Assembly (NCBI GenBank): GCA_001751005.1
Contig: MAXL01000380.1
Span: 1 to 14,571, forward strand
Reading direction: 5' to 3'
DNA: 14,571 bases
Origin: Desulfobacterales bacterium S5133MH16
GTDB taxonomy: Bacteria; Desulfobacterota; Desulfobacteria; Desulfobacterales; UBA11574
Made by a program: the position numbers and the translations under genes. The notes under the pieces were generated by a model that saw only the letters and a list, made by a program, of their open reading frames with translations, was not told the origin of the DNA and searched no databases. Below are positions 1-8,800 of this stretch, piece after piece. Each line of letters opens with the position of its first letter. The stretch's first letter is position 1.

Positions 1-456
1 GGGCAGAAAGGGGTTTTTCATGGAAATAAAATAGAGTGTCATCAACTCCATCTCCCTGACCCGGCCATGACGGCATACACTCTCCATAAAACTTTTGTAA
101 AATCGGATGCTCTTCTTATAGGGCGCCAAATTCTCCTTTGCAGCTATCTGCTTGAGTGCGCTCATGGCCTCGGTAAGCGGAAGGCCCCGAGGGCATCGTA
201 GTGTACAGTAATAGCACACAGAACATAGGGAGAAAGTCTTGGAATGAAAAATGGTTTCTTTTTCTCCCCTAAGGACATTGCACCACAGCTGACGGGGAGT
301 GAGATCCATGGCGAAGGCATTGGGACAAGAGCCCGTACAAGTACCGCACTGGATGCAGGCACTTACCATATCCCGGATGGGTGCCAATGAATCGATGACC
401 GGTGCAGGTACAGTTTCAGATCCCTGTTCGCTTTCTATTTTTTCCAAACGGTTCAT
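1..456 (-). CDS. HdrC-like 4Fe-4S protein, partial (3' end beyond window)
   Basis: The reading frame is open from an ATG at 456 to the left edge (152 codons, no stop). The start is supported by a GGGGGG run a few bases upstream. Two four-cysteine clusters are visible: CIQCGTCTGSCP (C34, C37, C40, C44) and CSVCYYCTLRCP (C78, C81, C84, C88). Their spacing and the surrounding helical sequence are typical of HdrC, the small subunit that carries two [4Fe-4S] clusters between HdrA and the catalytic HdrB in heterodisulfide reductase-type complexes. It is the last visible gene of the leftward cluster, 75 bases after the tandem HdrA gene. HdrC genes are usually followed by hdrB, so an hdrB-like gene is expected just beyond the window; this is inference. 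A generic ferredoxin-type subunit or an HdrC-HdrB fusion (HdrD type) cannot be excluded because the C-terminus is missing. Confidence 0.85.
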   Translation of the reverse strand, partial: MNRLEKIESEQGSETVPAPVIDSLAPIRDMVSACIQCGTCTGSCPNAFAMDLTPRQLWCNVLRGEKETIFHSKTFSLCSVCYYCTLRCPRGLPLTEAMSALKQIAAKENLAPYKKSIRFYKSFMESVCRHGRVREMELMTLYFISMKNPFLP

Positions 457-478
457 GTGCCCCCCATTTTTAATTGGA

Positions 479-537
479 GATTGAAAATTGTTTATTGAGT
501 ATTGAGTATTGTCCATCGACTATTTCAATTTTCAATC
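479..537. repeat. Intercistronic inverted repeat with 12-bp arms
   Basis: GATTGAAAATTG (479-490) is the perfect reverse complement of CAATTTTCAATC (526-537), with 35 bases between. The spacer contains the tandem word ATTGAGT/ATTGAGT. The element fills the gap between the tandem HdrA gene and the hdrC-like gene. The same 12-mer occurs twice at 5782-5807, so this looks like one member of a short intergenic repeat family rather than a gene-specific site. It has no T-tract typical of an intrinsic terminator. Confidence 0.7.
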
Positions 538-3500
538 CAAAGCCGTTCCTTCAAGTGCAAAATCGATGACATCGAACATCTGCCGGTCTGAAAACCCAAC
601 AAGTATCGACGCACTGTTGGGACAAACCGCGGCGCATGATCCGCACCCCTGGCACATGGCGGCATTGACCAGAATTTTTTCCAGGTCAAGGTCTAAAGTG
701 CGGGCGCCATATGGGCAGGCGCCGATGCATAGTTCACACAGACTGCAAAGGCTGTGATGGACCTCTGCAACCACTTTGCCGGCCGGCATCTGTTCATGGG
801 AAAGGATTCTTAACGCCCGCTGGGACGCAGCCTCGGCAGTGGCTATGGATTCTGTAATATTACGGGGAGAATGAGTCAGGCCGCAGGCAAAAATTCCTTC
901 CTTGAGTGAATCGACCGGTCTCCACTTATATTCAGCCTCCTCAAAAAAACCGTCCTGATCCAGGGTTACTCCAAAGGCTTCTGCCAGGTCCTTGGGAAGT
1001 GTGGACACAATGCCGGTGGCAAGGACAACAAGATCGGCGTCTATCTGGACTTTTTGCCCGATAATCGATTCTGCGGCTGTCACCTGAACAGATCCGTCTA
1101 GGGTCGTAACCTCTGGTTTTTCAGCCATATGGTATGGAATAAAGATCACACCTGCCTTGCGGGCTTGGGTGTAATAGGTCTCGGCAAAGCCATAGGTCAT
1201 AATATCCCGATAAAGAATATAGATGGCTATATCAGGATTTTCCTCCTTGAAATGTAATGCGTGTTTTAAAGCTGTGGCACAACATATGCGGCTGCAATAA
1301 TTCCTTGGCTCCTCCCTGGAATCTACACATTGAATCATAACCACTGAACCAAGTTGAGCCGGTTCGAGGGTTTTATCCGACAGTTTTTGCTCCAGTTCTT
1401 TTTGTGTAACAATTGCCTTGTCAGTACCGTAACCGTATGATGTGGTAGTCGCCTCCGCACCTCCTGTGGCAAGGATTGTCACCCCATGTTCCACGGTTAA
1501 AGCGCCTTTTTCTTTGTGCTCAATAGTCGTATAAAAACGCCCCACCTGACCATAGGAAGCGAGCACCCGGCTGCCGGAGTGCACCCGGATGAGGGAATGT
1601 TTTTCTACTTTCAAGATTGTTTCTTCCAGGATAGTCTTTGTTGAGTTTCCTTCCAGGGTTCGTTGCAACCAGTTAAGATTACCACCCAGCATCTCTTCTT
1701 GTTCTACCAGATCTACTTGAAAGCCGTGATCTGCAATGGCAAGGGCGGATGTCATTCCAGCGATTCCTCCGCCTACTATTAGAGCCTTTTGAATAATCCG
1801 AACGCTGGGCACAGGAGCCGGATCAGCCCATTTGAGTCTTCCAACTCCCATACCCAATATAGCCAATAGCTCCTTGTTAACGGCTGAGATCTCATCAGTT
1901 GACGGGGTTTCGGCTTTGAGCGTTGAGCTTTGGGCTATGTGCATTATATCGACCACATCTATGAGAGCAGGATTCAGACCCGCCTGCCGACCCAGTTCGC
2001 TGATTTTTCGTTCATAAATATAGGGAAGACAGACACCGATTAAAACCCGGTTTGGTTTATGTTTTTCCACCAGATCAACAAGGTTTTCCCAGCCTTCGGC
2101 AGTACAGGTTTGTTCAATAAAAACGACCTGGTTCACAGCCGGATCGATCTCAAGGCGCCGGACAAGTTGTTTGGTATCTAAAAGCTTGGGAAGCAAATCA
2201 CCGCAGGTGCAGACAGCTACCATAACCCTGGGGGGTTCCTTTGAAACGTCTAACAAAGGCTCATCGGGTATAAGTTCAGGAGCAAGACTGCCCCCGGCGG
2301 TATGAATAACCCGGGATGCAGACAACGCAGCAGCCGAAGCCTGGATCACAGATTCATTGATATCTTTAAGGCCGGAGAAAGAACCTCCCAATAGGATCCC
2401 TTCTTGATCTGTTTGCGTCAGCGAAAAGGGTTGGGTCTGACCGAATCCCCACTGATTGAGCGATATTCCCACCATTTCAGAAAGAGCTGTCGTGCCTGAA
2501 GCCGGCTTTTGGCCAACGGAGAGTACCACCATGTCGAAGACCTCTTCTCGACAGGCGCCGGAATAATCAATATGACTGATAATAAGATCGCCGCTGGTTT
2601 CATCCTGGAGGACGGTATGGACACGCCCTCTTTGAAAACGAATCCCGTGTTCGTTCTCCGCCCGGTCTCGGTAGCGCTGAAAGGACTTCCCAAAGGTACG
2701 CATATCCATGTAAAAGATAACCGCTTCCAGCTCTGCCTCAGCCTTTTCCTTGGCCACAAGGGCCTCCTTTATAGCATACATACAGCAGATAGAGGAGCAA
2801 AAGTCGGCGTCGATTTGAATATCCCGTGATCCCACACACTGGAGCCATGCCACCTTTTGGATCGGTTTGCTGTCGGAAGGCCGTATCAGGCGACCCTGAC
2901 TGGGTCCGGTACCACTTAAGATCCTTTCGAACTCAAGACTTGTTACTACATTCGGATAAACACCATACCCGAAAGTGTTCTTGCCGTCGGCAGGATTGAA
3001 ATAGGCTGTACCGCCGCAAAAGACTATGGCTCCGACTTCCATCGGGGCCTCCTTGGCTGCTTCTATATCCTGGTATATTCGAAGGACTATGGGAACAAGG
3101 GTGTCGGGGTCAAACGGTTTGAGGAAATAGTCCAGCGCCCCTATCTTCATGGCTTCCACAGCAGTCTCTACGGTGGCGTAAGCAGTCATCATGACCACAC
3201 AAAGGTCAGGAAAATCTTCTTTGGCCTTTTGAAGAAGTTCCACACCGTCCATGCCCGGCATTTTGATATCTGTAAGCATCAGTTGATACGCCTGTTTTGA
3301 CAGAAGATCAAGGGCTTCCGGACCGGATGCTGCTGTGTCGACGGTAAAGCCCTCATCCTGGAGCCACTCCTTGAGGGAATCGCGAAGGATTAATTCGTCA
3401 TCCACCACCAGGATACGAAAATCCTTTTGGACTTCTTCTAAAATCTTTACAGCCCCTGTAGGACATATTGCTTCACAGTCCCCACACTTGGTACAGGCCA

Positions 3501-3987
3501 TGGTATCAATGATATACGAGTTCGGAATAGCATGGGGAACCGGAAGGTAGATCGCCTTTCGCACGGACAGGCCGGCGTTAAAGGAATCCGGAATCTCAAC
3601 CGGACAGACTTTTACACACTCGCCGCATCCGATACACCGTGCAGGATCAACAAGGTTCGGCTTCTGACGAAGCATAATCTGGAAATGGCCCGGTTCTCCT
3701 TGAACCGAAGCAAGTTCTGTGGAGAGGTGAATGTCGATGTTTTCGTGGAACAGACCTTTACGTAAGCAATACTGGGACGATGAATCTCGATCCACCAGAG
3801 GAAGCATTTTGCACATGCCGCAGTGATCGGTGGGAAACTGATAATCAAGCTGGCTCAAAATCCCTCCTATGTGCGGTGAACGGTCGATGAGAGTCACGCC
3901 ATAGCCAAATTCCGCCAGATCCAGGGCAGCCCGGATACCACTGATCCCGGCCCCTACCACCAGTGCTTTACCGATTTTTTTCTTCAT
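532..3987 (-). CDS. Tandem HdrA-HdrA fusion with an embedded response-regulator receiver domain
   Basis: The 1151-residue protein starts at an ATG. Residues 7-60 hold an HdrA FAD motif (VGAGISG) and the CGMC pair (C56, C59). Ferredoxin motifs follow at C118-C128 and C165-C175. A complete receiver domain occupies about 189-311, with the acidic pair D196/D197, phosphoacceptor D240 in TDIKMPGMDG, T268 and K290. HdrA sequence resumes at about 318, including C384, C397, C401 and C402. Residues 588-720 resemble the HdrA N-terminal domain. A second FAD module starts at 734 (VGGGIAG) and has C887, C898, C902 and C903, but lacks the redox CxxC pair and the inserted ferredoxin. Two C-terminal [4Fe-4S] motifs end the protein (C1081-C1091, C1112-C1122). 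HdrA is the FAD/iron-sulfur subunit at which electron bifurcation occurs. The receiver fusion is unusual, and its regulatory role is inference. Confidence 0.9.
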   Translation of the reverse strand: MKKKIGKALVVGAGISGIRAALDLAEFGYGVTLIDRSPHIGGILSQLDYQFPTDHCGMCKMLPLVDRDSSSQYCLRKGLFHENIDIHLSTELASVQGEPGHFQIMLRQKPNLVDPARCIGCGECVKVCPVEIPDSFNAGLSVRKAIYLPVPHAIPNSYIIDTMACTKCGDCEAICPTGAVKILEEVQKDFRILVVDDELILRDSLKEWLQDEGFTVDTAASGPEALDLLSKQAYQLMLTDIKMPGMDGVELLQKAKEDFPDLCVVMMTAYATVETAVEAMKIGALDYFLKPFDPDTLVPIVLRIYQDIEAAKEAPMEVGAIVFCGGTAYFNPADGKNTFGYGVYPNVVTSLEFERILSGTGPSQGRLIRPSDSKPIQKVAWLQCVGSRDIQIDADFCSSICCMYAIKEALVAKEKAEAELEAVIFYMDMRTFGKSFQRYRDRAENEHGIRFQRGRVHTVLQDETSGDLIISHIDYSGACREEVFDMVVLSVGQKPASGTTALSEMVGISLNQWGFGQTQPFSLTQTDQEGILLGGSFSGLKDINESVIQASAAALSASRVIHTAGGSLAPELIPDEPLLDVSKEPPRVMVAVCTCGDLLPKLLDTKQLVRRLEIDPAVNQVVFIEQTCTAEGWENLVDLVEKHKPNRVLIGVCLPYIYERKISELGRQAGLNPALIDVVDIMHIAQSSTLKAETPSTDEISAVNKELLAILGMGVGRLKWADPAPVPSVRIIQKALIVGGGIAGMTSALAIADHGFQVDLVEQEEMLGGNLNWLQRTLEGNSTKTILEETILKVEKHSLIRVHSGSRVLASYGQVGRFYTTIEHKEKGALTVEHGVTILATGGAEATTTSYGYGTDKAIVTQKELEQKLSDKTLEPAQLGSVVMIQCVDSREEPRNYCSRICCATALKHALHFKEENPDIAIYILYRDIMTYGFAETYYTQARKAGVIFIPYHMAEKPEVTTLDGSVQVTAAESIIGQKVQIDADLVVLATGIVSTLPKDLAEAFGVTLDQDGFFEEAEYKWRPVDSLKEGIFACGLTHSPRNITESIATAEAASQRALRILSHEQMPAGKVVAEVHHSLCSLCELCIGACPYGARTLDLDLEKILVNAAMCQGCGSCAAVCPNSASILVGFSDRQMFDVIDFALEGTALD
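3055..3423 (-). other. Receiver (REC) domain inside the HdrA fusion
   Basis: This segment encodes residues 189-311 of the HdrA fusion. It has every landmark of an active CheY-like receiver: VVDDE for Mg2+ binding, a central Asp (D240) followed by IKMPGMDG, MMTAYA with the conserved Thr, and LKP with the conserved Lys. Its wording (TVETAVEAMKIGALDYFLKPF) is closest to receivers of NtrC/AtoC-type regulators. It sits between the second ferredoxin motif and the continuation of the HdrA FAD domain (VGAIVFCGG). The reading frame is continuous on both sides, which argues against an assembly artefact. Confidence 0.9.
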
Positions 3988-4005
3988 AACAAAACTTTCT
4001 TCATA

Positions 4006-4032
4006 ATCCCATTTTCATCAAGAAAATGGGAT
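4006..4032. other. Perfect 11-bp hairpin just upstream of the HdrA-REC gene
   Basis: ATCCCATTTTC (4006-4016) and GAAAATGGGAT (4022-4032) are perfect reverse complements around a 5-base loop. On the leftward transcript the hairpin ends 18 bases before the HdrA-REC start codon, so it borders a weak ribosome site (GAAAG). No run of T follows it on the minus strand, so it is not a standard intrinsic terminator. It could be an mRNA processing or stability element, or tune translation of the downstream gene; both are inference. Confidence 0.7.
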
Positions 4033-4040
4033 AAATAATA

Positions 4041-4067
4041 TCATGTTTATCTTGTTAATCCTGTCAA
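4041..4067. repeat. AT-rich intergenic word of the ATCCTGTC type
   Basis: This stretch contains TTATCTTGTTAATCCTGTC, which resembles short intergenic words I recognise from many anaerobe genomes (reverse form GACAGGATTAACAAGATAA). Only one copy is in the window, so its repeat status rests on recall and not on this sequence. It fills the remainder of the gap between the FrhB-like and HdrA-REC genes. Confidence 0.4.
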
Positions 4068-4072
4068 ATTTA

Positions 4073-5212
4073 TTATCCAATTCCTACAACATCGCTTAAC
4101 TCATCCTCCCGGAATACCGATAGAGGAGGATCATCCTCAACGCTTCTACCCGGTTCGTATTCGAATGCTTTCTGTGTGCGGAATGAAACGGTTCGAAACA
4201 GCTCCATCACCGGAATATTGTTGGGACAGGCATTGGAACATTGACCGCATCCGACACATGCGGTACTCATGTGAGCAAGCCGGGTAATGTGGTAGAAGAC
4301 CGTATCGGTGGGCATCTTGATGACACCCTTACGATTGGCCCATCGCAGGTACTGGATCGGCTCATGGTTAAAAACATCTGTGACAAAGACACATTCCTTA
4401 CAATAGCAAACCGGACAGGCCACCCGGCAGTTGTAACAGTTTATGCAGTTTGCAAGATAGATGTTCAGTTTTTCCACGCTGTTGGTGACCTCAGTGGTTT
4501 CTGCAAACATTTTATCGCGATAGGCCGTTCTTTCAGCAATCAGCGCTTCAACAACCGCAGCGCGTTCCGGTGGTTCCTCTGCATTAGAAAGATCAAGGTT
4601 TCTATAGAGATCCTCTCCTTTTGGAGTCCGGGCCTGAACAAGCAGGTTTTTGTTTGTATCGACCCCGAAAAGTCCGATTAAAATGTCTGCACCGCTGGGA
4701 ATCGGGTGCTCGCATGCTTTACAGGCCGGATTCAGGTCAAACCCCTGCTCGGCCATTTCTTTCCCGGATAAGACATTCCGGTAAAATCTTGAAGTGAATT
4801 CTGTTTCTTCCTTTTCGATCATCTGAGCATAATCGACATTCTTGTATGCTCCCAGGCAGTCGATTCCCACCAGCACCACTTCTTCAATTCGACCTTGTTT
4901 GAGTTTCACCAGCTCGATAAATGCTCGTATCTCGCAGGGACGTAATACAACCGCCACTTTTCCTCCCGTGGGCTTACGAGTGAGCCGGGAAACAATTTTG
5001 CCTGCATTCATGGGAAAAACCGGTGCCAGAGGGTTAGCGCCATTTAGTTGTTCAGGATCGGTCACGAGAGTTGGCATCACAACATTCTTCATGGGAAGGT
5101 GTTGTGGAACCAGAATTGCGCTGATATCATCCAACTGGAGGATGGATCGGAAAAATTCTCGTAGAGTCGCCAAAAGGTCTCCGTCTTTTACATTGATTTT
5201 CGCCGTTTTCAC
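4073..5212 (-). CDS. FrhB/FdhB-family iron-sulfur protein (coenzyme F420 hydrogenase/dehydrogenase beta-subunit family)
   Basis: The 379-residue protein starts at GTG 5212, preceded by GGAGAG eight bases upstream. Family hallmarks are RPCEIRA (C93), GIDCLG (C119) and CKAC (C164, C167), as seen in FrhB/FdhB-type flavoproteins. The C-terminal half adds CINCYNCRVACP (C256, C259, C262, C266), a further CYCKEC group (C269, C271, C274) and CVGCGQCSNACP (C319, C322, C325, C329), giving at least two [4Fe-4S] sites. Relatives bind FAD and pass electrons between a soluble carrier (F420, formate dehydrogenase or NAD(P)H) and iron-sulfur partners. It lies between mvhD and the HdrA-REC gene, so it is probably an electron-entry or exit subunit of the same complex. 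The actual carrier cannot be read from sequence: F420 is not assured in this type of bacterium, and no hydrogenase or formate dehydrogenase catalytic subunit is present here. Confidence 0.8.
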   Translation of the reverse strand: MKTAKINVKDGDLLATLREFFRSILQLDDISAILVPQHLPMKNVVMPTLVTDPEQLNGANPLAPVFPMNAGKIVSRLTRKPTGGKVAVVLRPCEIRAFIELVKLKQGRIEEVVLVGIDCLGAYKNVDYAQMIEKEETEFTSRFYRNVLSGKEMAEQGFDLNPACKACEHPIPSGADILIGLFGVDTNKNLLVQARTPKGEDLYRNLDLSNAEEPPERAAVVEALIAERTAYRDKMFAETTEVTNSVEKLNIYLANCINCYNCRVACPVCYCKECVFVTDVFNHEPIQYLRWANRKGVIKMPTDTVFYHITRLAHMSTACVGCGQCSNACPNNIPVMELFRTVSFRTQKAFEYEPGRSVEDDPPLSVFREDELSDVVGIG

Positions 5213-5232
5213 CGTCGCTACTCTCCAAAATG

Positions 5233-5259
5233 GGTAATGGTTACTGGGTAATAGGTAAT
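5233..5259. repeat. Short GGTAAT repeat cluster in the mvhD/frhB-like gap
   Basis: GGTAAT occurs three times (5233-5238, 5247-5252, 5254-5259) within 27 bases of a 61-base intercistronic gap. It looks like degenerate simple-sequence DNA. No function is evident. Confidence 0.45.
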
Positions 5260-5273
5260 AAAATGCACAAAAA

Positions 5274-5696
5274 TTATATTACCATTGTTCCTTTTGCCTC
5301 GTTGGGCCCCAGGCTCTTTATCTGTGTCACCATATCACGGATGGTCTCGGCAAACTGGATTCCGTCGCTGGCGCCAATCCAGGTCAACCTGAGTCGTTCA
5401 TCTCCAAAGCCGAATTGGGGAAGGATCTCTTTGAGAAGCTTGATCCGCCTCCGCGCCTTGTAATTTCCGTTGATGTAATGGCAATCTCCGGGGTGACATC
5501 CACTCACAAGGACCGCATCGGCCCCCTCAAGAAAGGCCTTTATCACATATTTGGGGTCAACCATGCCGGTGCACATGACCCGGATCAATCTCACATTGGC
5601 AGGATACCCCAATCTTGAGGTTCCGGCCAGATCTGCGGCGGTATATGTACACCAGTTGCATACAAAAGCAATGATTGTCGGTTCAAAGTCAGCCAT
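5274..5696 (-). CDS. mvhD: MvhD-like [2Fe-2S] subunit (F420-non-reducing hydrogenase delta-subunit family)
   Basis: This 140-residue protein is full length for the family. It starts at an ATG preceded by a very strong ribosome site (AGGAGG, with further G). The MvhD signature cysteines are present: CNWC (C13, C16), RVMCTGMVDP (C42) and SGCHPGDCHY (C67, C72). In methanogens MvhD carries a [2Fe-2S] cluster that hands electrons from the MvhAG hydrogenase to HdrA. Related proteins without hydrogenase occur with HdrA in acetogens and sulfate reducers. Some family members carry selenocysteine in the CNWC motif; here both positions are ordinary Cys codons. It is downstream of the HdrA-GltD gene and upstream of the FrhB-like gene. 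With no MvhA or MvhG nearby, it most likely bridges HdrA to the FrhB-like or GltD-type module; this is inference. Confidence 0.92.
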   Translation of the reverse strand: MADFEPTIIAFVCNWCTYTAADLAGTSRLGYPANVRLIRVMCTGMVDPKYVIKAFLEGADAVLVSGCHPGDCHYINGNYKARRRIKLLKEILPQFGFGDERLRLTWIGASDGIQFAETIRDMVTQIKSLGPNEAKGTMVI

Positions 5697-5735
5697 GATC
5701 CCCCTCCTAGAGACCTTTGTAAAACGTCCCCTTTT

Positions 5736-5750
5736 GATAACTGAGTTATC
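5736..5750. promoter_or_regulatory. 15-bp perfect palindrome upstream of mvhD
   Basis: GATAACT-G-AGTTATC has two perfect 7-bp arms around one central base. It ends 39 bases upstream of the mvhD start codon, inside the 113-base gap after the HdrA-GltD gene. Its symmetry resembles an operator for a dimeric regulator. No convincing promoter was identified next to it, so the role is open. Confidence 0.45.
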
Positions 5751-5780
5751 GTGCTAAAATTGGCATAATTTCTTAAATAT

Positions 5781-5808
5781 TCAATTTTCAATCGTCAATT
5801 TTCAATCG
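5781..5808. repeat. 14-bp tandem direct repeat (2 copies)
   Basis: TCAATTTTCAATCG is repeated exactly at 5781-5794 and 5795-5808. It lies immediately downstream of the stop codon of the HdrA-GltD gene in the transcription direction. Its core CAATTTTCAATC is identical to the arm at 526-537 in another gap of the same cluster. Confidence 0.75.
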
Positions 5809-5809
5809 C

Positions 5810-8800
5810 TCACATTCCCACTGAATGCAGTGAATCAATGATTCCCTCGAGTTCTGCAAATAGTTGTTTTTGATTGAAATGTTTGACCTGGGCAGCACCG
5901 CTGGGACAGAATCCGGCGCAACTCCCACATCCTTTACAAAGCGCCTCATTTACCACCGAGATGCCCATGCGCGCGTTATATTCTATGGCAGAATAAGGAC
6001 AGAGATCGATGCAGGTCTGGCACCCCGCGCATACATCCGGATCGATCCACGATATGATCGGAGCAATATCTACCTTTCCCAGAGTGGCTAATGCCAAGGC
6101 TTTGACAGCTGCACCGGATGCCTGACAAACCGAATCCGGAATATCCTTAGGACCCTGACAGACCCCGGCCAGAAAGACTCCGTCCGTCGCAGTGTCCAGA
6201 GGACCCAGTTTGGGGTGTTCTTCCAGAAAAAAACCGTCCGCACCCAGGTTGACTCCAAAAATCCTGCCAACCTCTTGAGCATCGCTGCGGGCCTGAATGG
6301 CGTTACACAGGACCACCATATCCACCGGAATCCGTATACTTCGTCCCAAAAGGGTATCTTCTGCGATGGCAATGAGTTTGCCTTGCTCTTCGGGTTTGAT
6401 CGCCTGATCGGTAATCTCCGCCACCTTGCCCCTGATAAAATTGGTTCCTTCTTGCTGACACCTTTTGTAAAATTCTTCGTAGCCTTTGCCGAAGCAGCGC
6501 ATGTCAATGTAAAAATTAAAAATTTGAGCATCGTGGCCGACTTTTTCATGGATTAGATGGCCATACTTGAGGGCGTACATACAGCAAACCCGGGAGCAGT
6601 ATTCATGATAGTTCACATCCCGGCTGCCAATGCAGTGAAGAATGGCCACGCTTTTCGGAATTCGGGTTAATTCCCCGTTTTCGTCTCTGGTAAGGATCTC
6701 GCCGCCGGTGGGTCCGGTAGCATTGCTGAGGCGCTCGAACTCAAGGGAAGTAAAAACATTGGGGTATTTGCCATATCCAAACTGCTTCATGGGCGTGGGA
6801 TCCATGGTGTCGTATCCGGTTGCGATGATAATGCTCCCAACCTTTACCTCTAATTCTTCTTCCTTCATACTGTGGTCTATGGCTTTTGCATCACAAACCC
6901 GGACGCATTCCATACATTCACTGCAGACACCGCAATTTAAGCAGCGCCGGGCTTCTCGTTGTGCCTCGCTTTCTGAAAAGCCAAGGTCCACTTCGTCAAA
7001 GGACGCTGCACTGATCTTTGTGTCCAGATGATGTGGATGTGCCCGGGATTCACGGGAAAGCCCATCCGGAATTTCCTGCCAATCGCGGCCCGGTTGTTCC
7101 CGGGCCTCAAGCTGCTTTGCATAAAGATCCAGATCTTCATCGTTGATATAGCGATGGATTGCCTCCACGGCCTTGTGACCGGCGGCTACCGCCTCTATCA
7201 CCGTTGCCGGACCGATGACTACATCGCCTCCGGCAAAGACGTAGGGAATGCTTGTTTGCATTGTCTGGGGGGTTACCTTCAGGGTATTTCGCGGAGACCA
7301 TTGAAGGTCAGGCTCCCGGTTGGCCCAGGGCGCATGGATTTTCTGACCAATAGCCGGGATCACTGCATCACAGGGGATCACGAATTCGGAGCCGGCCACC
7401 GGCACCGGGCGACGGCGTCCGCTGACATCCGGTGGCCCCAGTTCGGTTTGGATGCATTCAAAGCCGTCAACCTTGCCCGCTTTTTCAATAATCTTGACCG
7501 GAGCGGTGAGAAAGGAAAGGCGAATATCTTCCTTTTTAGCGCCTTCAATCTCTTCAGTATAGGCCGGCATCTCCTGTTCTGAGCGACGATAGACCACGGT
7601 GACTTCACGGGCGCCCAGACGCTTTGCAACCCGTGCTGCATCGATGGCCACGTTTCCGCCGCCGATGACGACAACCCGGCTGCCGGGGCATGTTTTATCC
7701 CCTAAATTTACTTGCCTTAAAAAACGAACCGCATCCATAACCCCTTGGGTTTCCTTCTCACCAGGAATGTGCATATCCAGGGAATCATGAGCTCCAATTC
7801 CGAGAAACACAGCGGAAAAACCCTCTGCTTTCAAATCCTTAAATGTAAGATCAGAGCCAAACCTGACTCCGGTTCGCGTCTTGACACCCAGGCGGAGAAT
7901 ATAGTCGATCTCCTGATCAAGAACTTTTGGAGGGAGCCGAAAATCCGGAATTCCCACCCGGAGCATTCCGCCTAAGACGTCAAGCGCCTCAAAAATGGTT
8001 ACCTGATAGCCCTTTAACCGCAGGTAGTATGCTACGGTCAGCCCGGAGGGGCCTGACCCGACCACTGCCACCTTTTCCGCACGCTCCTCGATTTCCGGCG
8101 AATCGAGTTCCTTCAGATTTGCATGATCAGCGGCAAAGCGCTTCAAATCCCTGATGGCAATCGCTTCATCCACCGCCAACCTTCGGCATTGAGATTCACA
8201 AGGATGTGGGCAGACCCGTCCAAGTACTCCCGGCAACGGCAGTCGCTCCATGATTAACCGGACAGCCTCCTGGTACTTGCCCTGGCTAATAAACTGTACA
8301 TACCCCTGGACATTGATGCCCGCCGGACAAGCAATCACACAAGGAGCCCGATCTTTTTTATCTATACAGAAGGTAATGGGTACGGCCTGTGGAAATGATC
8401 TGTAAATGGCCGCGCGATTAATCAGCCCCTCATCCCATTCACTCGGGAGCGACACCGGACAGACAGTCGCACATTCACCACACCCCGTACAGAGACCCTC
8501 TGTCACATAGCGCGGCTTGCGACGGATTGTGACGGTGTAGCTGCCGATGAATCCCGAGACTTCCTTTACTTCGCTGTACGAGAGCAACTCGATGTTTGGG
8601 TTCTGGGCCACTTCAACCATCTTTGGGGTTCCGATACAGGCGGCACAGTCGAGCGTAGGAAAAGTCTTATCAAATTGAAGCATATGCCCGCCAATGGTAG
8701 TCGATTTTTCCACCAGATATACTTTATGCCCGCCATTGCCTATGTCCAAGGCAGCCTGCATGCCTGTAATACCGCCACCCACTACCATGATATCGGGATG

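Noticed and set aside
2418..2759. Open frames on other frames within the large HdrA genes
   Set aside because: They overlap strongly conserved HdrA coding sequence and have no ribosome sites or domains. They are shadow frames.
5642..5665. Selenocysteine in the MvhD CNWC motif
   Set aside because: Some MvhD proteins have Sec here, but both positions are ordinary Cys codons in an uninterrupted frame.
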